64,000 nt of DNA from GCA-016699835 sp964543905 (GCA_964543905.1 CAZIZO010000003.1:248001-312000), one strand, 5' to 3'; numbered from the stretch's first letter, positions 43,598 to 52,773 are shown. The notes: a model not told the origin generated them from the letters alone. Numbers and translations: made by a program.

Positions 43598-44503
43598 TCA
43601 GCAGCCGGCTTCGAAGCGGACGAGGTAGTACAGCAGATCGTCGATGGTGACGCCGCCGTCGGGGTTGCCGCTGCCCGAACCGTCATCGACGTCCGCGAGG
43701 CACGGGGGTGGTCCCTTTCGGCAGGGGCGAGGGACGATCACGGGGTAGTACTTCAGTTTGTAGAACGCGCTCTGCCCGGGGTTGGCCTGGAAGATCGGGA
43801 GGGGCAAGGGGGCGAGGCCGGGCTGCACGGGCTCGGCGAGCACCTGCCCGTTGTCGACGAGGAACAAGCCCATCATCCACATCTCGCCGGGGCGGGTCAG
43901 TTGTCGAGGATCGAAGTCCAAGGGCATGTCGAGTTCGACGAAGACATCGAAGAAGGAGTTGGGAGGGATCGTGCCCGGACCCGAGAAACTAAAGAGCGCG
44001 TTGGGGCGAGGGTTGTCGGGGGGAATGACGTCCACCGCCGCCGCGCGATACGCGTTGGTGAACTGTTGCACCTGCGCGACGATGGCGGGATCGTTCTCCG
44101 TCACGAAGGGGCCGTAGCCCGGGATGTCGTCCGGAACGCGATCGCAGGGCGAGTCGTCAAGGAACGCGCCGAACGTCATCCGCGTCGCGAACACGCCCGC
44201 ATTGATCGCGCTCAGCGGCAGGTTGGGAAGCGAGCACACGCACTTCTGCGTCGGGAGCAACGGCATCGGATTGCTCTGGTACAGCGGGCGACCGTCCTGA
44301 CGGAAATAGCGCACCACCGCGCGCTGGCGATTGGGGTCGAAGGGGTGCGGGTAGCGCTTGATGATCACGCAGCAGACGATGGGCGGTTGCGGCGGTGGTG
44401 GAGGTGGGTTCTGTGGCGGGGGAGCGCCGCACGCCCAGACGATCGCCGCCGCGACCAGCGCGGACAGCATGAACACGGTGAACAGCAGTTTGGCTCGACT
44501 CAT
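43598..44503 (-). CDS. Secreted protein with single GC-type dockerin repeat
   Basis: A 301-residue exported protein. An N-terminal hydrophobic segment (about 4-24, ending V-W-A-C-G) could be a signal peptide or a lipoprotein signal with the Cys as lipidation site, although A-C lacks the classic lipobox. A Pro-rich stretch follows (N-P-P-P-P-P-P-Q-P-P), then two Cys pairs and a beta-rich domain with V-F-V-E-L-D-M-P-L-D-F-D. The C-terminus has one acidic repeat (D-V-D-D-G-S-G-S-G-N-P-D-G-G) and ends F-E-A-G-C. The other dockerin proteins in the window have two repeats, so this is the minimal form. Confidence 0.83.
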   Translation of the reverse strand: MSRAKLLFTVFMLSALVAAAIVWACGAPPPQNPPPPPPQPPIVCCVIIKRYPHPFDPNRQRAVVRYFRQDGRPLYQSNPMPLLPTQKCVCSLPNLPLSAINAGVFATRMTFGAFLDDSPCDRVPDDIPGYGPFVTENDPAIVAQVQQFTNAYRAAAVDVIPPDNPRPNALFSFSGPGTIPPNSFFDVFVELDMPLDFDPRQLTRPGEMWMMGLFLVDNGQVLAEPVQPGLAPLPLPIFQANPGQSAFYKLKYYPVIVPRPCRKGPPPCLADVDDGSGSGNPDGGVTIDDLLYYLVRFEAGC

Positions 44504-44876
44504 GATGAGCCTCCAAATGGGCCCACGGCGTGTCTCGTCGGGGAGGACTCCCGAGTGTGACGCCGCACACGCGACGCCACGGCGAGGGCACGTCGAACAC
44601 GGCCCACTCTGGATATGCGGACCTTCCACCTCGTCCTTGCAGTGCAATCTCGCGGGCGGTCGAGCGTTTGCGTCCGCGTGGGTGCGGGTCGAGCGTGTGC
44701 TTCGGCATGCAGAGCCTGCCGTCGGCTCGGGTTACCGGTCGCTCACGGGGAGCGGAACCATGAATCGCCTCGTTTTTGGGGCAGAAAGGCTTGCGGCGAT
44801 GTCGCCGCGCTGTAGAGTTCGACGGGTTCGCGGCGTGCGCGAGCCGGATGGACCTCGGAAAGACGAGAAGAGGAGC

Positions 44877-45779
44877 ATGAGGATGGTGGCCCGATATGTT
44901 GGTGTGTCCCTTGGGGTGCTGGGTGCCGGTGGCGCGATCTCGCAGGCGCAGACGTTGGTCGCGCGATCCTGCCAGTTGAACTACAACTACGTCTTCGGCG
45001 CGGGTGGAGATTCGCACACGGGCAACGACGTGCGCCCGCGAACGTCGCTCCTCCTTGCCGATTCCGACACGACCGGCTTCATGGACTCGACGAGCGGCGT
45101 GCTGCCGGGCGGCACGCCCTACTCGGCCGGGGTCTCCACCTCGCTCCAGTGGGAGTATGCCGTGACCGGCACCGCCCGTGAGATCCAGTCCATCGCCGCG
45201 AGCGCCTCGACATCGTCCACGGCGGTCTTCAGCGGCGGCGGGACCGCGGCCATGTTCGCGACCAATCCGGGCAACAAGATCGAGCACGCCTTCCGAGTCC
45301 AGATCGCGGTTCCGTATCGCCTGTCGGGCACGATGAGCCTGCCCACGTTCGACCTCAGCAACGCGATCTCGCTCCAGCGTTTCGATGGGTTTACGTGGCA
45401 GTATGTCTTCACCACCGCGTTCCTCACCGGGACGCCCACGACGTTCGACTCGTCCGGGGTGCTGACCCCGGGCGAGTACCGCTTGCTCAGCCTCATCGGG
45501 CTGAATGTGCAGGGAAACCAGTCGGGCACCCGCTCCTACACGTACCTCTTCGAAGTGCCGGAGCGAGGTTCGTGCTTTGCCGATCTGGACGATGGCAGCG
45601 GCACGGGAACGCCCGACGGCGGAATCACCGTCGATGATCTGCTGTACTTCCTCGCGCTCTTCGAGGCCGGCGCCATCGATGCCGATGTGGACGATGGCAG
45701 CGGGCTGGGACACCCCGACGGCGGCGTGACGATCGACGACCTGCTCTTCTTCCTGCTCCGCTTTGAGCAAGGTTGCTGA
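44877..45779 (+). CDS. Secreted protein with GC-type dockerin domain
   Basis: A 300-residue exported protein. Signal peptide about 1-25 (G-A-I-S-Q-A/Q). The start is fixed by a GAGGAG site just before the ATG at 44877. Residues 30-235 form a Ser/Thr-rich beta region with no recognised family. The final 65 residues have two acidic repeats (D-L-D-D-G-S-G-T-G-T-P-D-G-G and D-V-D-D-G-S-G-L-G-H-P-D-G-G), each followed by T-I/V-D-D-L-L, and end F-E-Q-G-C. It is divergent from the single-repeat protein on its left, with about 370 bases between them. Confidence 0.85.
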   Translation: MRMVARYVGVSLGVLGAGGAISQAQTLVARSCQLNYNYVFGAGGDSHTGNDVRPRTSLLLADSDTTGFMDSTSGVLPGGTPYSAGVSTSLQWEYAVTGTAREIQSIAASASTSSTAVFSGGGTAAMFATNPGNKIEHAFRVQIAVPYRLSGTMSLPTFDLSNAISLQRFDGFTWQYVFTTAFLTGTPTTFDSSGVLTPGEYRLLSLIGLNVQGNQSGTRSYTYLFEVPERGSCFADLDDGSGTGTPDGGITVDDLLYFLALFEAGAIDADVDDGSGLGHPDGGVTIDDLLFFLLRFEQGC

Positions 45780-45793
45780 CGGACCATCGGCGC

Positions 45794-45850
45794 CGAACGG
45801 TCTTCCCGTTCGAGGGTGTTCCGCAACGCACGGCCTTTCGCCGTGCGTTG
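45794..45850. terminator. Two hairpins between convergent genes
   Basis: A seven-pair hairpin (arms CGAACGG and CCGTTCG, about 45794-45811) is followed by an 11-pair one (45824-45834 with 45840-45850). Neither has a good T-tract, but they fill the 75-base gap between the stops of a GC-dockerin gene and dnaB. Confidence 0.45.
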
Positions 45851-45854
45851 ATGC

Positions 45855-47624
45855 TCACACGGGAAGGTCACCCAGATCGTCGTCGTTCGTGGGGCCGCCG
45901 CCGTCGCGGTGCCCCTCGATCGGCCCGGTCTTGGGCCGCCCGCTGAACGAACTGCCGCGGGCGGGGCCGGTGTGGAAGGGTGGCTCTTCACCGCCGTCCG
46001 TGGTCGCTCGTGACGCGGGCGCGTTGCTCGGGAAGGTGTAGGCGGCCTGGCTTGGAGAGGAATACCCCGGGGTCGCGAAGCCCGATGGGCCTGCGCTCGG
46101 TGCGCCGAGCGAGCCGCGCGCCACGGGCTTGCTCTCGACGAAGCCCATCGGCGGGATGGCGTGCGGATCGAAGTTCTTGAAGCGGGTGGTGGAGGAATCC
46201 CACTTCAGTTTCACGACGCCCGTCGGGCCGTTGCGTTGCTTCGCGATGATCAGTTCGGCGGTGCCGATCTTGTCCGCGTTCTCCGGGTCGTTCATCCACT
46301 CCTCGTCCTGGACGTGGTAGTAGTCTTCGCGGTGGAGGAGGATGATGACGTCGGCGTCCTGCTCGATGGAGCCGGACTCGCGCAGGTCGCTCATGCGCGG
46401 GCGGTTGCCCTCGCGGGTCTCGCTCGCGCGGTTCAACTGGCTGAGGCACACGACGGGCACGTTGAGTTCGCGGGCGAGGGCCTTGACCCCGCGCGAGATG
46501 GCCGAGACCTCGACCTGTCGGCTCTCGCGCGCGGCGCCCGGCGCGGTCATGAGTTGCAGGTAGTCGATCATGATCGCCTTCACGCCGTGCTGCGCGACCA
46601 GCCGTCGGGCGCGGGCGCGGAGTTGGAGGACGGTCAGGCTGGGCGTGTCGTCGATATAGATGGGGGCCTTCTTGAGATCGTCGGCGGCGATCATGAGGCG
46701 TTCGAGTTCGTCGTTGCTGATGCGATTCGCGCCGCGCAGGGTCTGGCTGCTCACGCCGCTCTTGGCGCTCAGCAAGCGCTGCACCAGCGACGATTTCGAC
46801 ATTTCCAGGCTGAAGATCGCGATGGGCACGTTCCGCGTCGCGGGCGCGCCGGGCACGGGCTGCGAGCCGGTGGCGATCTGCTCGGCAAGGTTGAGCGCGA
46901 GCGCCGTCTTGCCCATCGAGGGGCGGGCGGCGATGATGATGAGTTCGCCGGGCTGCAGACCCTGCAGCATCCCGTCGAGGTCGCCGTAGCCCGATCGCAC
47001 GCCGGTGAACGCGCCCTCGCCGAAGTCGTCGGCCTCGATGCGCTTCATCTCCATCTCGAGCAGGTCGGCCAACTTGGTCGGGTCGCTCGAACTCTCCTCC
47101 TGCGCGATGTCAAAGACGCTGGTCTCGGCCTTGTCGAGCACCTCCCGCGCCCCCTCGGGCCCGAGATCGCCCACGTGGTACGCGTCGTGCAGGATCTGCC
47201 CCGCGGCCGAGATCAGCCGGCGGAGTTTCGCCTTGTCCGCCACGATCTTCGCGTAGTGGGGCCAGTTCACGGGCGAAGGCACGCAACTGGCGAGTTCCAC
47301 GAGGTACTTCGTGCCACCGATCTGATCCAGCACGCCCTTGTCGTGCAGGAGCGTCTTGAGTTGCACCAGATCGCACGAGTGCGAGCGGTCGTACAGATCG
47401 AGGAGCGCGGTGTAGATGTGCCCGTGCTTCTCCGCGTAAAAATCCCCCGGCGACTTCACCTGCATCAGCACCTCCCCGATCACCTGCGGATCGAGGATCA
47501 TGCACCCCAACAGCGACATCTCGGCCTCCGGGCTTTGGGGAGGCTCGCGGTCGAAGAGGCGTCCCACCGGGACGGTTGGAGGACCGGGACGTCGAAAGGA
47601 AGGATTGGGCGCGGCGTCGAGCAT
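45855..47624 (-). CDS. dnaB: Replicative DNA helicase DnaB
   Basis: A 589-residue hexameric helicase that unwinds the replication fork. The N-terminal domain has P-P-Q-S-P-E-A-E-M-S-L-L-G-C-M; the RecA-like domain has Walker A (A-R-P-S-M-G-K-T-A-L), then I-D-Y-L-Q-L-M (Walker B), L-S-Q-L-N-R and the arginine-finger region R-M-S-D-L-R-E-S-G-S-I-E-Q-D. Bacterial DnaB is typically 450-500 residues; the surplus is a C-terminal tail of about 110 residues rich in Ser, Pro and Gly that looks disordered. The start at 47624 is chosen for homology; in-frame sequence continues to 47714. The ribosome site is weak. Confidence 0.96.
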   Translation of the reverse strand: MLDAAPNPSFRRPGPPTVPVGRLFDREPPQSPEAEMSLLGCMILDPQVIGEVLMQVKSPGDFYAEKHGHIYTALLDLYDRSHSCDLVQLKTLLHDKGVLDQIGGTKYLVELASCVPSPVNWPHYAKIVADKAKLRRLISAAGQILHDAYHVGDLGPEGAREVLDKAETSVFDIAQEESSSDPTKLADLLEMEMKRIEADDFGEGAFTGVRSGYGDLDGMLQGLQPGELIIIAARPSMGKTALALNLAEQIATGSQPVPGAPATRNVPIAIFSLEMSKSSLVQRLLSAKSGVSSQTLRGANRISNDELERLMIAADDLKKAPIYIDDTPSLTVLQLRARARRLVAQHGVKAIMIDYLQLMTAPGAARESRQVEVSAISRGVKALARELNVPVVCLSQLNRASETREGNRPRMSDLRESGSIEQDADVIILLHREDYYHVQDEEWMNDPENADKIGTAELIIAKQRNGPTGVVKLKWDSSTTRFKNFDPHAIPPMGFVESKPVARGSLGAPSAGPSGFATPGYSSPSQAAYTFPSNAPASRATTDGGEEPPFHTGPARGSSFSGRPKTGPIEGHRDGGGPTNDDDLGDLPV

Positions 47625-48012
47625 CGTTCGGACTGTCTGGACCAAATGTCTCGCAGACAAGGGACCGAGTACGGACAGGAACCGACCGACTCTCCACGGA
47701 TTGTTCACGGCCAAACCCGGCGACGTGCGCGAGGTCTGTCAGTAGGGACGACGGCGTGTGGCTTCGTGCAGACTTAAGCCCAACGGGTTGCGGAAGCGCA
47801 TCTTTTGCCGTGCGGCGGTCGGGCCGCGGCCTTTTGGCCGCACCCCGGCGGTCTTTCGCGGGACCGATATCTCGCCGAAGTGGGGTGGCGGCGGATTTTC
47901 CGCGTGAAGATGGAAAAGCCAAGGACAAGCGACTTGCCCGTCGATAGGCAACCCTGTTCCGGGAGTTCTGTCGTGCCGCGTGGGTGACGCGGGTTCATGA
48001 AGGAGACAGAAG
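47625..48012. other. Divergent intergenic region, 388 bases
   Basis: It lies between dnaB (leftward) and the HTH-TPR gene (rightward), so promoters for both must be here. Several GC hairpins are visible, notably GCGGCC-TTTT-GGCCGC near 47827-47842. I did not recognise a known riboswitch. A GGAG ribosome site lies just before the ATG at 48013. Confidence 0.4.
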
Positions 48013-49266
48013 ATGAAAGTCGCAAGTGGACGGGTCATGAACTTGACCCACCTGCTCGATCTGGCGGGAACCTATCGGGGCTTCTCCCGCAAGCAACTCG
48101 CCGAGGCGTTGGGACGCGATCCCACGAAGTTGTTCTCCGCGACGGCGAACCCCAAACTGGACTACATCGTCCGGTTGGCCGACGTGCTGGATTGGCACGT
48201 GGGCGACGTGGCCGAGGCCATCTGGGATGGGACGGAGGGCGAGGCGGCCTCGCCCGCGCCGGGCGGTGACTTCGAGTCGCTGAACGTCGAGTCCAAGGCG
48301 GCGCACAGCCAGGGGCACTACGCGCGGATGTACGAGTTGTCGCAGCAGATGCTGGCGGTCGCCACGACGCCCGAGCAGCGGGCGATCGCGTGCCTGCGTG
48401 AGGGCGGCGCGTGGGACGGGCAAGGGCGGTACACGAAGCAACTCGACGCGGTTCGGAAGGGGCTGGAGGAGAGCCCCATCTCGACCGATCTTCGCGCGTT
48501 GCTGCAGGTCAATCTCGCGAACGCCTACTACACGCTGGGGCAGTTGCTCGAGGCGCGCGCGATGGCGCGTGACCTGATCGAGCAGTGCACCGCCGAACCG
48601 CCCACGAGTCGGGCCGCCCGCGCGGCGCACGCCTTCGCGTGCTACGTGCTGGGACAGGCCTCGCGGTGCCTGATCGGGCAGCACCCGGACCGCGCCAAGG
48701 TCTACGCGGCGCAGGCGAAGGACGCGCTGGGCGAGTCCGTGCGTTTGTACACGCAACTCGTGCAGGACTTCAATCACGAGCCGTGGCGGGGCATCATCAA
48801 CACGTGCCAGGGCGGGATCCTGGTGGCCGAGGTGGCGCTGGGCGAACGTCAGCCGCAGGCGATCATCGGGCACTTCCTCGACGGGCTCAACGACGTGATC
48901 GCGCCCGCGGGCGATCGCCTCGAAAGTTACGGATGGTGGTGCATCTTCGGGTGCGAGGTCGCGCTGCGCCACCTCAACGGTTCGGAACTGCAGCGATCGA
49001 TGGCCGTCTTTACCAACAAGGGCTATGAGATCGCGGACAAACTCAACAACTGGGCGATGAGAGAGCGCCTGTTTGCGATGGAGTTCATCCAGCGGCAACG
49101 CCTGAATGAACTGGCCGGATTCCCGGTCGAATGGACGATCGACAGCGAGGAGGTTCGCGTGATCGTCGGTGCGATGGGGCGTTTCCCGTCGTTCCGGTCT
49201 ACGGGTTGGAAGATCCTTGAGACCGCCACAGTGATCCGCGACGACGCGGAAGGAGGGAAAGTATGA
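48013..49266 (+). CDS. HTH and TPR-like regulator
   Basis: A 417-residue cytoplasmic protein. The first 65 residues look like an XRE-type helix-turn-helix (S-R-K-Q-L-A-E-A-L-G-R-D-P-T-K-L-F, then R-L-A-D-V-L-D-W-H-V). From about residue 90 onward it is all-helical with TPR-like periodicity (A-L-L-Q-V-N-L-A-N-A-Y-Y-T-L-G-Q). The design recalls peptide-responsive or sensor-type regulators in which the TPR region binds a ligand. Its stop overlaps the start of the next gene (ATGA), so it is translationally coupled to a tiny GC-dockerin protein. Target genes are unknown. Confidence 0.8.
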   Translation: MKVASGRVMNLTHLLDLAGTYRGFSRKQLAEALGRDPTKLFSATANPKLDYIVRLADVLDWHVGDVAEAIWDGTEGEAASPAPGGDFESLNVESKAAHSQGHYARMYELSQQMLAVATTPEQRAIACLREGGAWDGQGRYTKQLDAVRKGLEESPISTDLRALLQVNLANAYYTLGQLLEARAMARDLIEQCTAEPPTSRAARAAHAFACYVLGQASRCLIGQHPDRAKVYAAQAKDALGESVRLYTQLVQDFNHEPWRGIINTCQGGILVAEVALGERQPQAIIGHFLDGLNDVIAPAGDRLESYGWWCIFGCEVALRHLNGSELQRSMAVFTNKGYEIADKLNNWAMRERLFAMEFIQRQRLNELAGFPVEWTIDSEEVRVIVGAMGRFPSFRSTGWKILETATVIRDDAEGGKV

Positions 49267-49676
49267 TGATGCATGGACGAATCCTCAGGAACACGATGCT
49301 GATCGCGATGCCGCTGCTCACCCCGGTGGCCGACGCGCAGCCGACGATCATCGTGGCCCATAGCGAGCAAGGACGGGTGAACCTGTCCTTCGTCGACCAC
49401 AACGGACTCCCGCGAGATGTCGATATCAACACGGACCACGGCACGAACCCAACGACGGGCGGCCCGCACTGCGTCGCCGACCTCGACGACGGCTCCTTCA
49501 CCGGCACGCCCGACGACGGGGTCACCATCGATGACCTGATCTACTACCTCTACGCCTTTGAGATGGGCTTTGCCAGCGCCGACGTCGACGACGGCTCCTT
49601 CATGGGAACGCCCGACGGCGGGCTCACCATCGACGACCTTCTCTACTACGTCGAACGGTTTGAGTTGGGGTGCTAG
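49263..49676 (+). CDS. Minimal secreted GC-type dockerin protein
   Basis: A 137-residue protein consisting of a signal peptide (about 1-25, ending A-D-A/Q), some 45 residues of unknown character (T-I-I-V-A-H-S-E-Q-G-R-V-N-L-S-F) and a complete two-repeat GC-dockerin domain (D-L-D-D-G-S-F-T-G-T-P-D-D-G and D-V-D-D-G-S-F-M-G-T-P-D-G-G) ending F-E-L-G-C. It begins inside the stop codon of the HTH-TPR regulator and is followed by a strong terminator, so the pair is one operon. With almost nothing but the sorting domain, it could be a carrier of the short N-terminal segment or a decoy or signal for the sorting system. Confidence 0.85.
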   Translation: MMMHGRILRNTMLIAMPLLTPVADAQPTIIVAHSEQGRVNLSFVDHNGLPRDVDINTDHGTNPTTGGPHCVADLDDGSFTGTPDDGVTIDDLIYYLYAFEMGFASADVDDGSFMGTPDGGLTIDDLLYYVERFELGC

Positions 49677-49723
49677 CCCCTCGGCACCACCGCGCCGCAT
49701 GGAGCGGGATGGGAAACAAAGAG

Positions 49724-49758
49724 AACGGCCCGGGCGAGACGCCCGGGCCGTTGCATTT
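49724..49758. terminator. Bidirectional terminator
   Basis: A perfect 13-pair stem (49724-49736 with 49740-49752, loop AGA) with TTGCATTT on the plus side and CTCTTTGTTT on the minus side. It serves two convergent GC-dockerin genes. Confidence 0.82.
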
Positions 49759-49784
49759 GGGACACGATGCGGAACCGAACTCGA

Positions 49785-52553
49785 TCAGCAGCCGGCCTCG
49801 AAGCGGACGAGGAAGTAGAGGAGGTCGTCGATCGTCACGCCGCCGTCGGGCGTGCCCGTTCCGGAGCCGTCATCGACGTCCGCAGCAAGGACGCCGCTCT
49901 CGAAGATGGCGAGATAGTAGAGGAGGTCGTCGATCGTCACGCCGCCGTCGGGCGTGCCGGTGCCCGTGCCGTCGTCAAAGTCGGCATCGCAGGTGAAGCC
50001 GAGCGTGAGGGTGCCGGCGCCGAAGGCGGTGGTGGTGTTGCCACCCACGCGGATGAAGTAGGTGTTGCCGCTCTGGAGGCGGAGGTTGCTGATGATGCTC
50101 TGCTGGCTGCACCCGGTGATGCCGGCGTTGTCGTTGCAGGCGAGTTCGGTGCCGAAGCAGGAGCCCTCGTGAACGCTCAGCACGGTGTTCCAGGTGGTCC
50201 CGGGGCAGGTCGCGAGGCGCAACTTGCCGGGCCCGGGGGGCGAGTACTGGAACCACACGTCGCGCGAGAGGGGCGTGACGCAACTGGACGCGCCGTCGTT
50301 GGTCGATTCCGTGGTGTCGAGCGGGTTGGCGCCGACGGTCGCGACCGTGGCGTTGGCGCAGTTGTCGTTCGGGGCCGGCGCGGGCGCCGGGTTGATGGAG
50401 AGGTTGGCCGTGCTCGTCGTTCCGAGGAACGCCGTCGAAGGGGCCGCGATGCGGATGAGGTAGGGGGTGCCCGCGGTGAGGGCGATCGAGCCGATGCGGC
50501 TGCGCTGCGCCGAGCAGCCGGTGGTGGGCCCGATGTTGAGATCGTTGTTGCAGGCGAGTTCGCCCCCGTTGCAGGAGTCGTAGACGCTCACGACCGTGTC
50601 GTAGTTGGAGCCGCAGGTCTCGATGCGGTAGTTCTGCGTGGTGGTGGGGGTGAACTGGAACCAAAGGTCCGCCTTGAGCGCCGCGGCGCACCCGGAGAAG
50701 TTGTTCGCATCGTCCACGAACGAGCCGCAGGGGGACTGCGCCGGAGCCAGAACGTTGGTGCCCTGGGTCACGATCCTCGGCGTCGCGCAGGTGTCGTTGG
50801 TCGCGGCGGGGAAAGCCGGGTCAACTTGCACGATGGCGTTGGCCGACTGCGCGGGGGTCCCGCATGGCCCGGTGACGACCGCGTAGTAGGTGCCCGCGTC
50901 GGCGGCGCTGAGCGGCGGGTTGATGCGGAGTTGGTTGGTCGACGCGCCGGTGGCGTTGGAGCCCGTCGGCTGCACGCCGTCCACGATCGGCGTGCCATTC
51001 TTGTACCACTGGTACGAGAAGGTCTGCGTGCCGGACGCGGCCACGTTCAGGATGATCGACGACGAGCACGCGGAGTAGTTGGTGGGCGTCGTCGGGTTGA
51101 GCGTGATGGTGGGGGCGACGCACGCGGGTCCGCCCGTGACTTGCAGGATCCATGGCGCCGCGCCCGGGATGCGTTGCGTTCCGCCCTGGAAGCCCACGAT
51201 CTGGTTGCCGTCGGGAGAAATTCCGCTGGGGAAGCCCAACTTGGGCAGCCCGCGGTTGGGGTCTCCGGCGTCGCCGATGGGCCCGTAGTTCTCGAAGATG
51301 CCGGGCGTCCCGGCGGCGACGTTGTAGTCATACCAGTCGGTAATCATCCCGCTGGCGGCAGTCCAGATGAACCCGCCGGACATGAAACTCCCGCACGTGC
51401 TGTAGACCGCCGTGCCGACGATGATGTTCCCATCTTCGGACATGCCGGTGGGTGTGAGGTTTGGCGGCACGTTGCACGAGGTCACCGATCCCGGGAGCCA
51501 TGAGGCGGGTGTGCTCAGGTTGCGACCGATCTCGATCGGCGCGTCCCACGAGTTGGTGCCCGCGTTCCAGAGCCACTTGGCGATGAAGAGCCCGCCCGAG
51601 GTGTCGGCGGCGCGCCCGACGATGATGGTCCCGGCAGGATTCATGAAGAACGAGCCGGGCGTCGTGGAATAGGTGTACGGAAAGCCGCTCTCGTTGGTGC
51701 CGTTGGGGAGATAGGACATCTCATACTGGCTCGTGCCGGCGTTCCATCTCCAGACGACGGGGCGTCCGCCGTCGGGGTCCGCCGTCGGGGTGCTGCTGAC
51801 GTTGTGCTCCTGCGCGCCCATGATGACCAGGCCGTCGTTGCTCACGGCATACGGATTGCCCGTGCGGCGGCGCCAGGTGTTGGACGAGGTCCGGAAGGGC
51901 GTCGGCAGGACCGTGAACGTGTTGGTGTTCGCATCCCAAACCCACGCTCGCCACTGGAACGTGTTGTTGCTGATCGTGGTGCCGGCGGCGCTGTTGTACG
52001 TCGAGATATAGCCCTGCCCGACCACGAAGCGCCCGTTGGCCGAGATCGAGTTGGGATTGAGGAACGAGCCCGTCGAGCCGCCGCTCGAGCCCGAGCCGTA
52101 GACCATGAGGCTCGGGACAATGGGGAGCGAGCCGAGCCCGGTCCACGAACTGGACGACGAGTCCCAGCGTGCGCCGCGAGATTCGGTCGCCGCCAGGAGA
52201 GCCGGAACGAGCGTGGGCGTGGTGCTGAATGGAGGCGAGACGCCCGTCGCCGTGTTGCCCGAGACTTGCGGGTTGTTCAGGATGTTGCCGATCTGGTACA
52301 CGCCGTCGGCCGAGATGGGGCCGCCTCTGGTTCCACCAAGATCGATCCCGGTGAGCGTGCTCCCGCTGAGGGTCCAGCGCGCGCCGCCCGCCGTGACAAG
52401 CCCGCCGCCGCTGATGTACACAGTCCCACTGATGGAGTTCGTGACGCCCTGCGGGACGCCTCCGCCCAGCGACGTGATGGTGGGTTGGGCCGAGGCCGTC
52501 CCCGCCGCCGCGACGATGGCGGCCAGACACAAGTTTCTCCACGCGTTCTTCAT
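49785..52553 (-). CDS. Large secreted protein with Ig-like and pre-peptidase-like domains and GC-type dockerin
   Basis: A 922-residue exported protein. Signal peptide 1-22 (A-S-A/Q). The first half has repeats in which S-x-N-G-R-F-V-V-G, S-N-D-G-L-V-I-M-G, M-N-P-A-G-T-I-I-V-G and S-E-D-G-N-I-I-V-G recur, like the HAF-type repeats of extracellular proteins. An Ig-like domain follows (F-S-Y-Q-W-Y-K-N-G ... D-A-G-T-Y-Y-A-V-V). Two further modules share D-L-W-F-Q-F-T-P / D-V-W-F-Q-Y-S-P and N-D-N-C openings. Two acidic repeats close the chain, ending F-E-A-G-C. The start at 52553 follows from the signal peptide. Confidence 0.87.
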   Translation of the reverse strand: MKNAWRNLCLAAIVAAAGTASAQPTITSLGGGVPQGVTNSISGTVYISGGGLVTAGGARWTLSGSTLTGIDLGGTRGGPISADGVYQIGNILNNPQVSGNTATGVSPPFSTTPTLVPALLAATESRGARWDSSSSSWTGLGSLPIVPSLMVYGSGSSGGSTGSFLNPNSISANGRFVVGQGYISTYNSAAGTTISNNTFQWRAWVWDANTNTFTVLPTPFRTSSNTWRRRTGNPYAVSNDGLVIMGAQEHNVSSTPTADPDGGRPVVWRWNAGTSQYEMSYLPNGTNESGFPYTYSTTPGSFFMNPAGTIIVGRAADTSGGLFIAKWLWNAGTNSWDAPIEIGRNLSTPASWLPGSVTSCNVPPNLTPTGMSEDGNIIVGTAVYSTCGSFMSGGFIWTAASGMITDWYDYNVAAGTPGIFENYGPIGDAGDPNRGLPKLGFPSGISPDGNQIVGFQGGTQRIPGAAPWILQVTGGPACVAPTITLNPTTPTNYSACSSSIILNVAASGTQTFSYQWYKNGTPIVDGVQPTGSNATGASTNQLRINPPLSAADAGTYYAVVTGPCGTPAQSANAIVQVDPAFPAATNDTCATPRIVTQGTNVLAPAQSPCGSFVDDANNFSGCAAALKADLWFQFTPTTTQNYRIETCGSNYDTVVSVYDSCNGGELACNNDLNIGPTTGCSAQRSRIGSIALTAGTPYLIRIAAPSTAFLGTTSTANLSINPAPAPAPNDNCANATVATVGANPLDTTESTNDGASSCVTPLSRDVWFQYSPPGPGKLRLATCPGTTWNTVLSVHEGSCFGTELACNDNAGITGCSQQSIISNLRLQSGNTYFIRVGGNTTTAFGAGTLTLGFTCDADFDDGTGTGTPDGGVTIDDLLYYLAIFESGVLAADVDDGSGTGTPDGGVTIDDLLYFLVRFEAGC
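49814..49958. repeat. Two identical 43-base copies inside the dockerin coding region
   Basis: Bases 49814-49856 and 49916-49958 are identical, 102 bases apart, each encoding the G-T-P-D-G-G-V-T-I-D-D-L-L-Y part of a dockerin repeat. Identity at third positions as well shows recent duplication or conversion. Confidence 0.8.
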
Positions 52554-52678
52554 CGTTCGGACTCCTCTTCTTTTCATTCGCCGGCGAAAACGCCAGAACC
52601 ACCATGAGGCCGCCATCCCGTGGACGGCGTGGCACCCGTCAGAGCAGACTATCAGAACTCCTGTTTGTTTTCAATAGT

Positions 52679-52690
52679 GTTTGTACAAAC
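52679..52690. promoter_or_regulatory. Palindrome GTTTGTACAAAC in a divergent promoter region
   Basis: A perfect 12-base palindrome in an AT-rich patch between the divergent genes starting at 52553 and 52774. It is the right size and place for an operator; no regulator is known to match. Confidence 0.35.
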
Positions 52691-52773
52691 TTTCAGAAAA
52701 AAAATCACCAGTGCGATGAAAAGAGACAGTGCGCCGGTACCATGTGCCGACAAGCATCCAACGGACACCACTC

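Noticed and set aside
47827..47990. GC hairpins and a GGCAACC string suggesting a riboswitch
   Set aside because: No known class has the other conserved boxes in the right order; left as unexplained intergenic structure.
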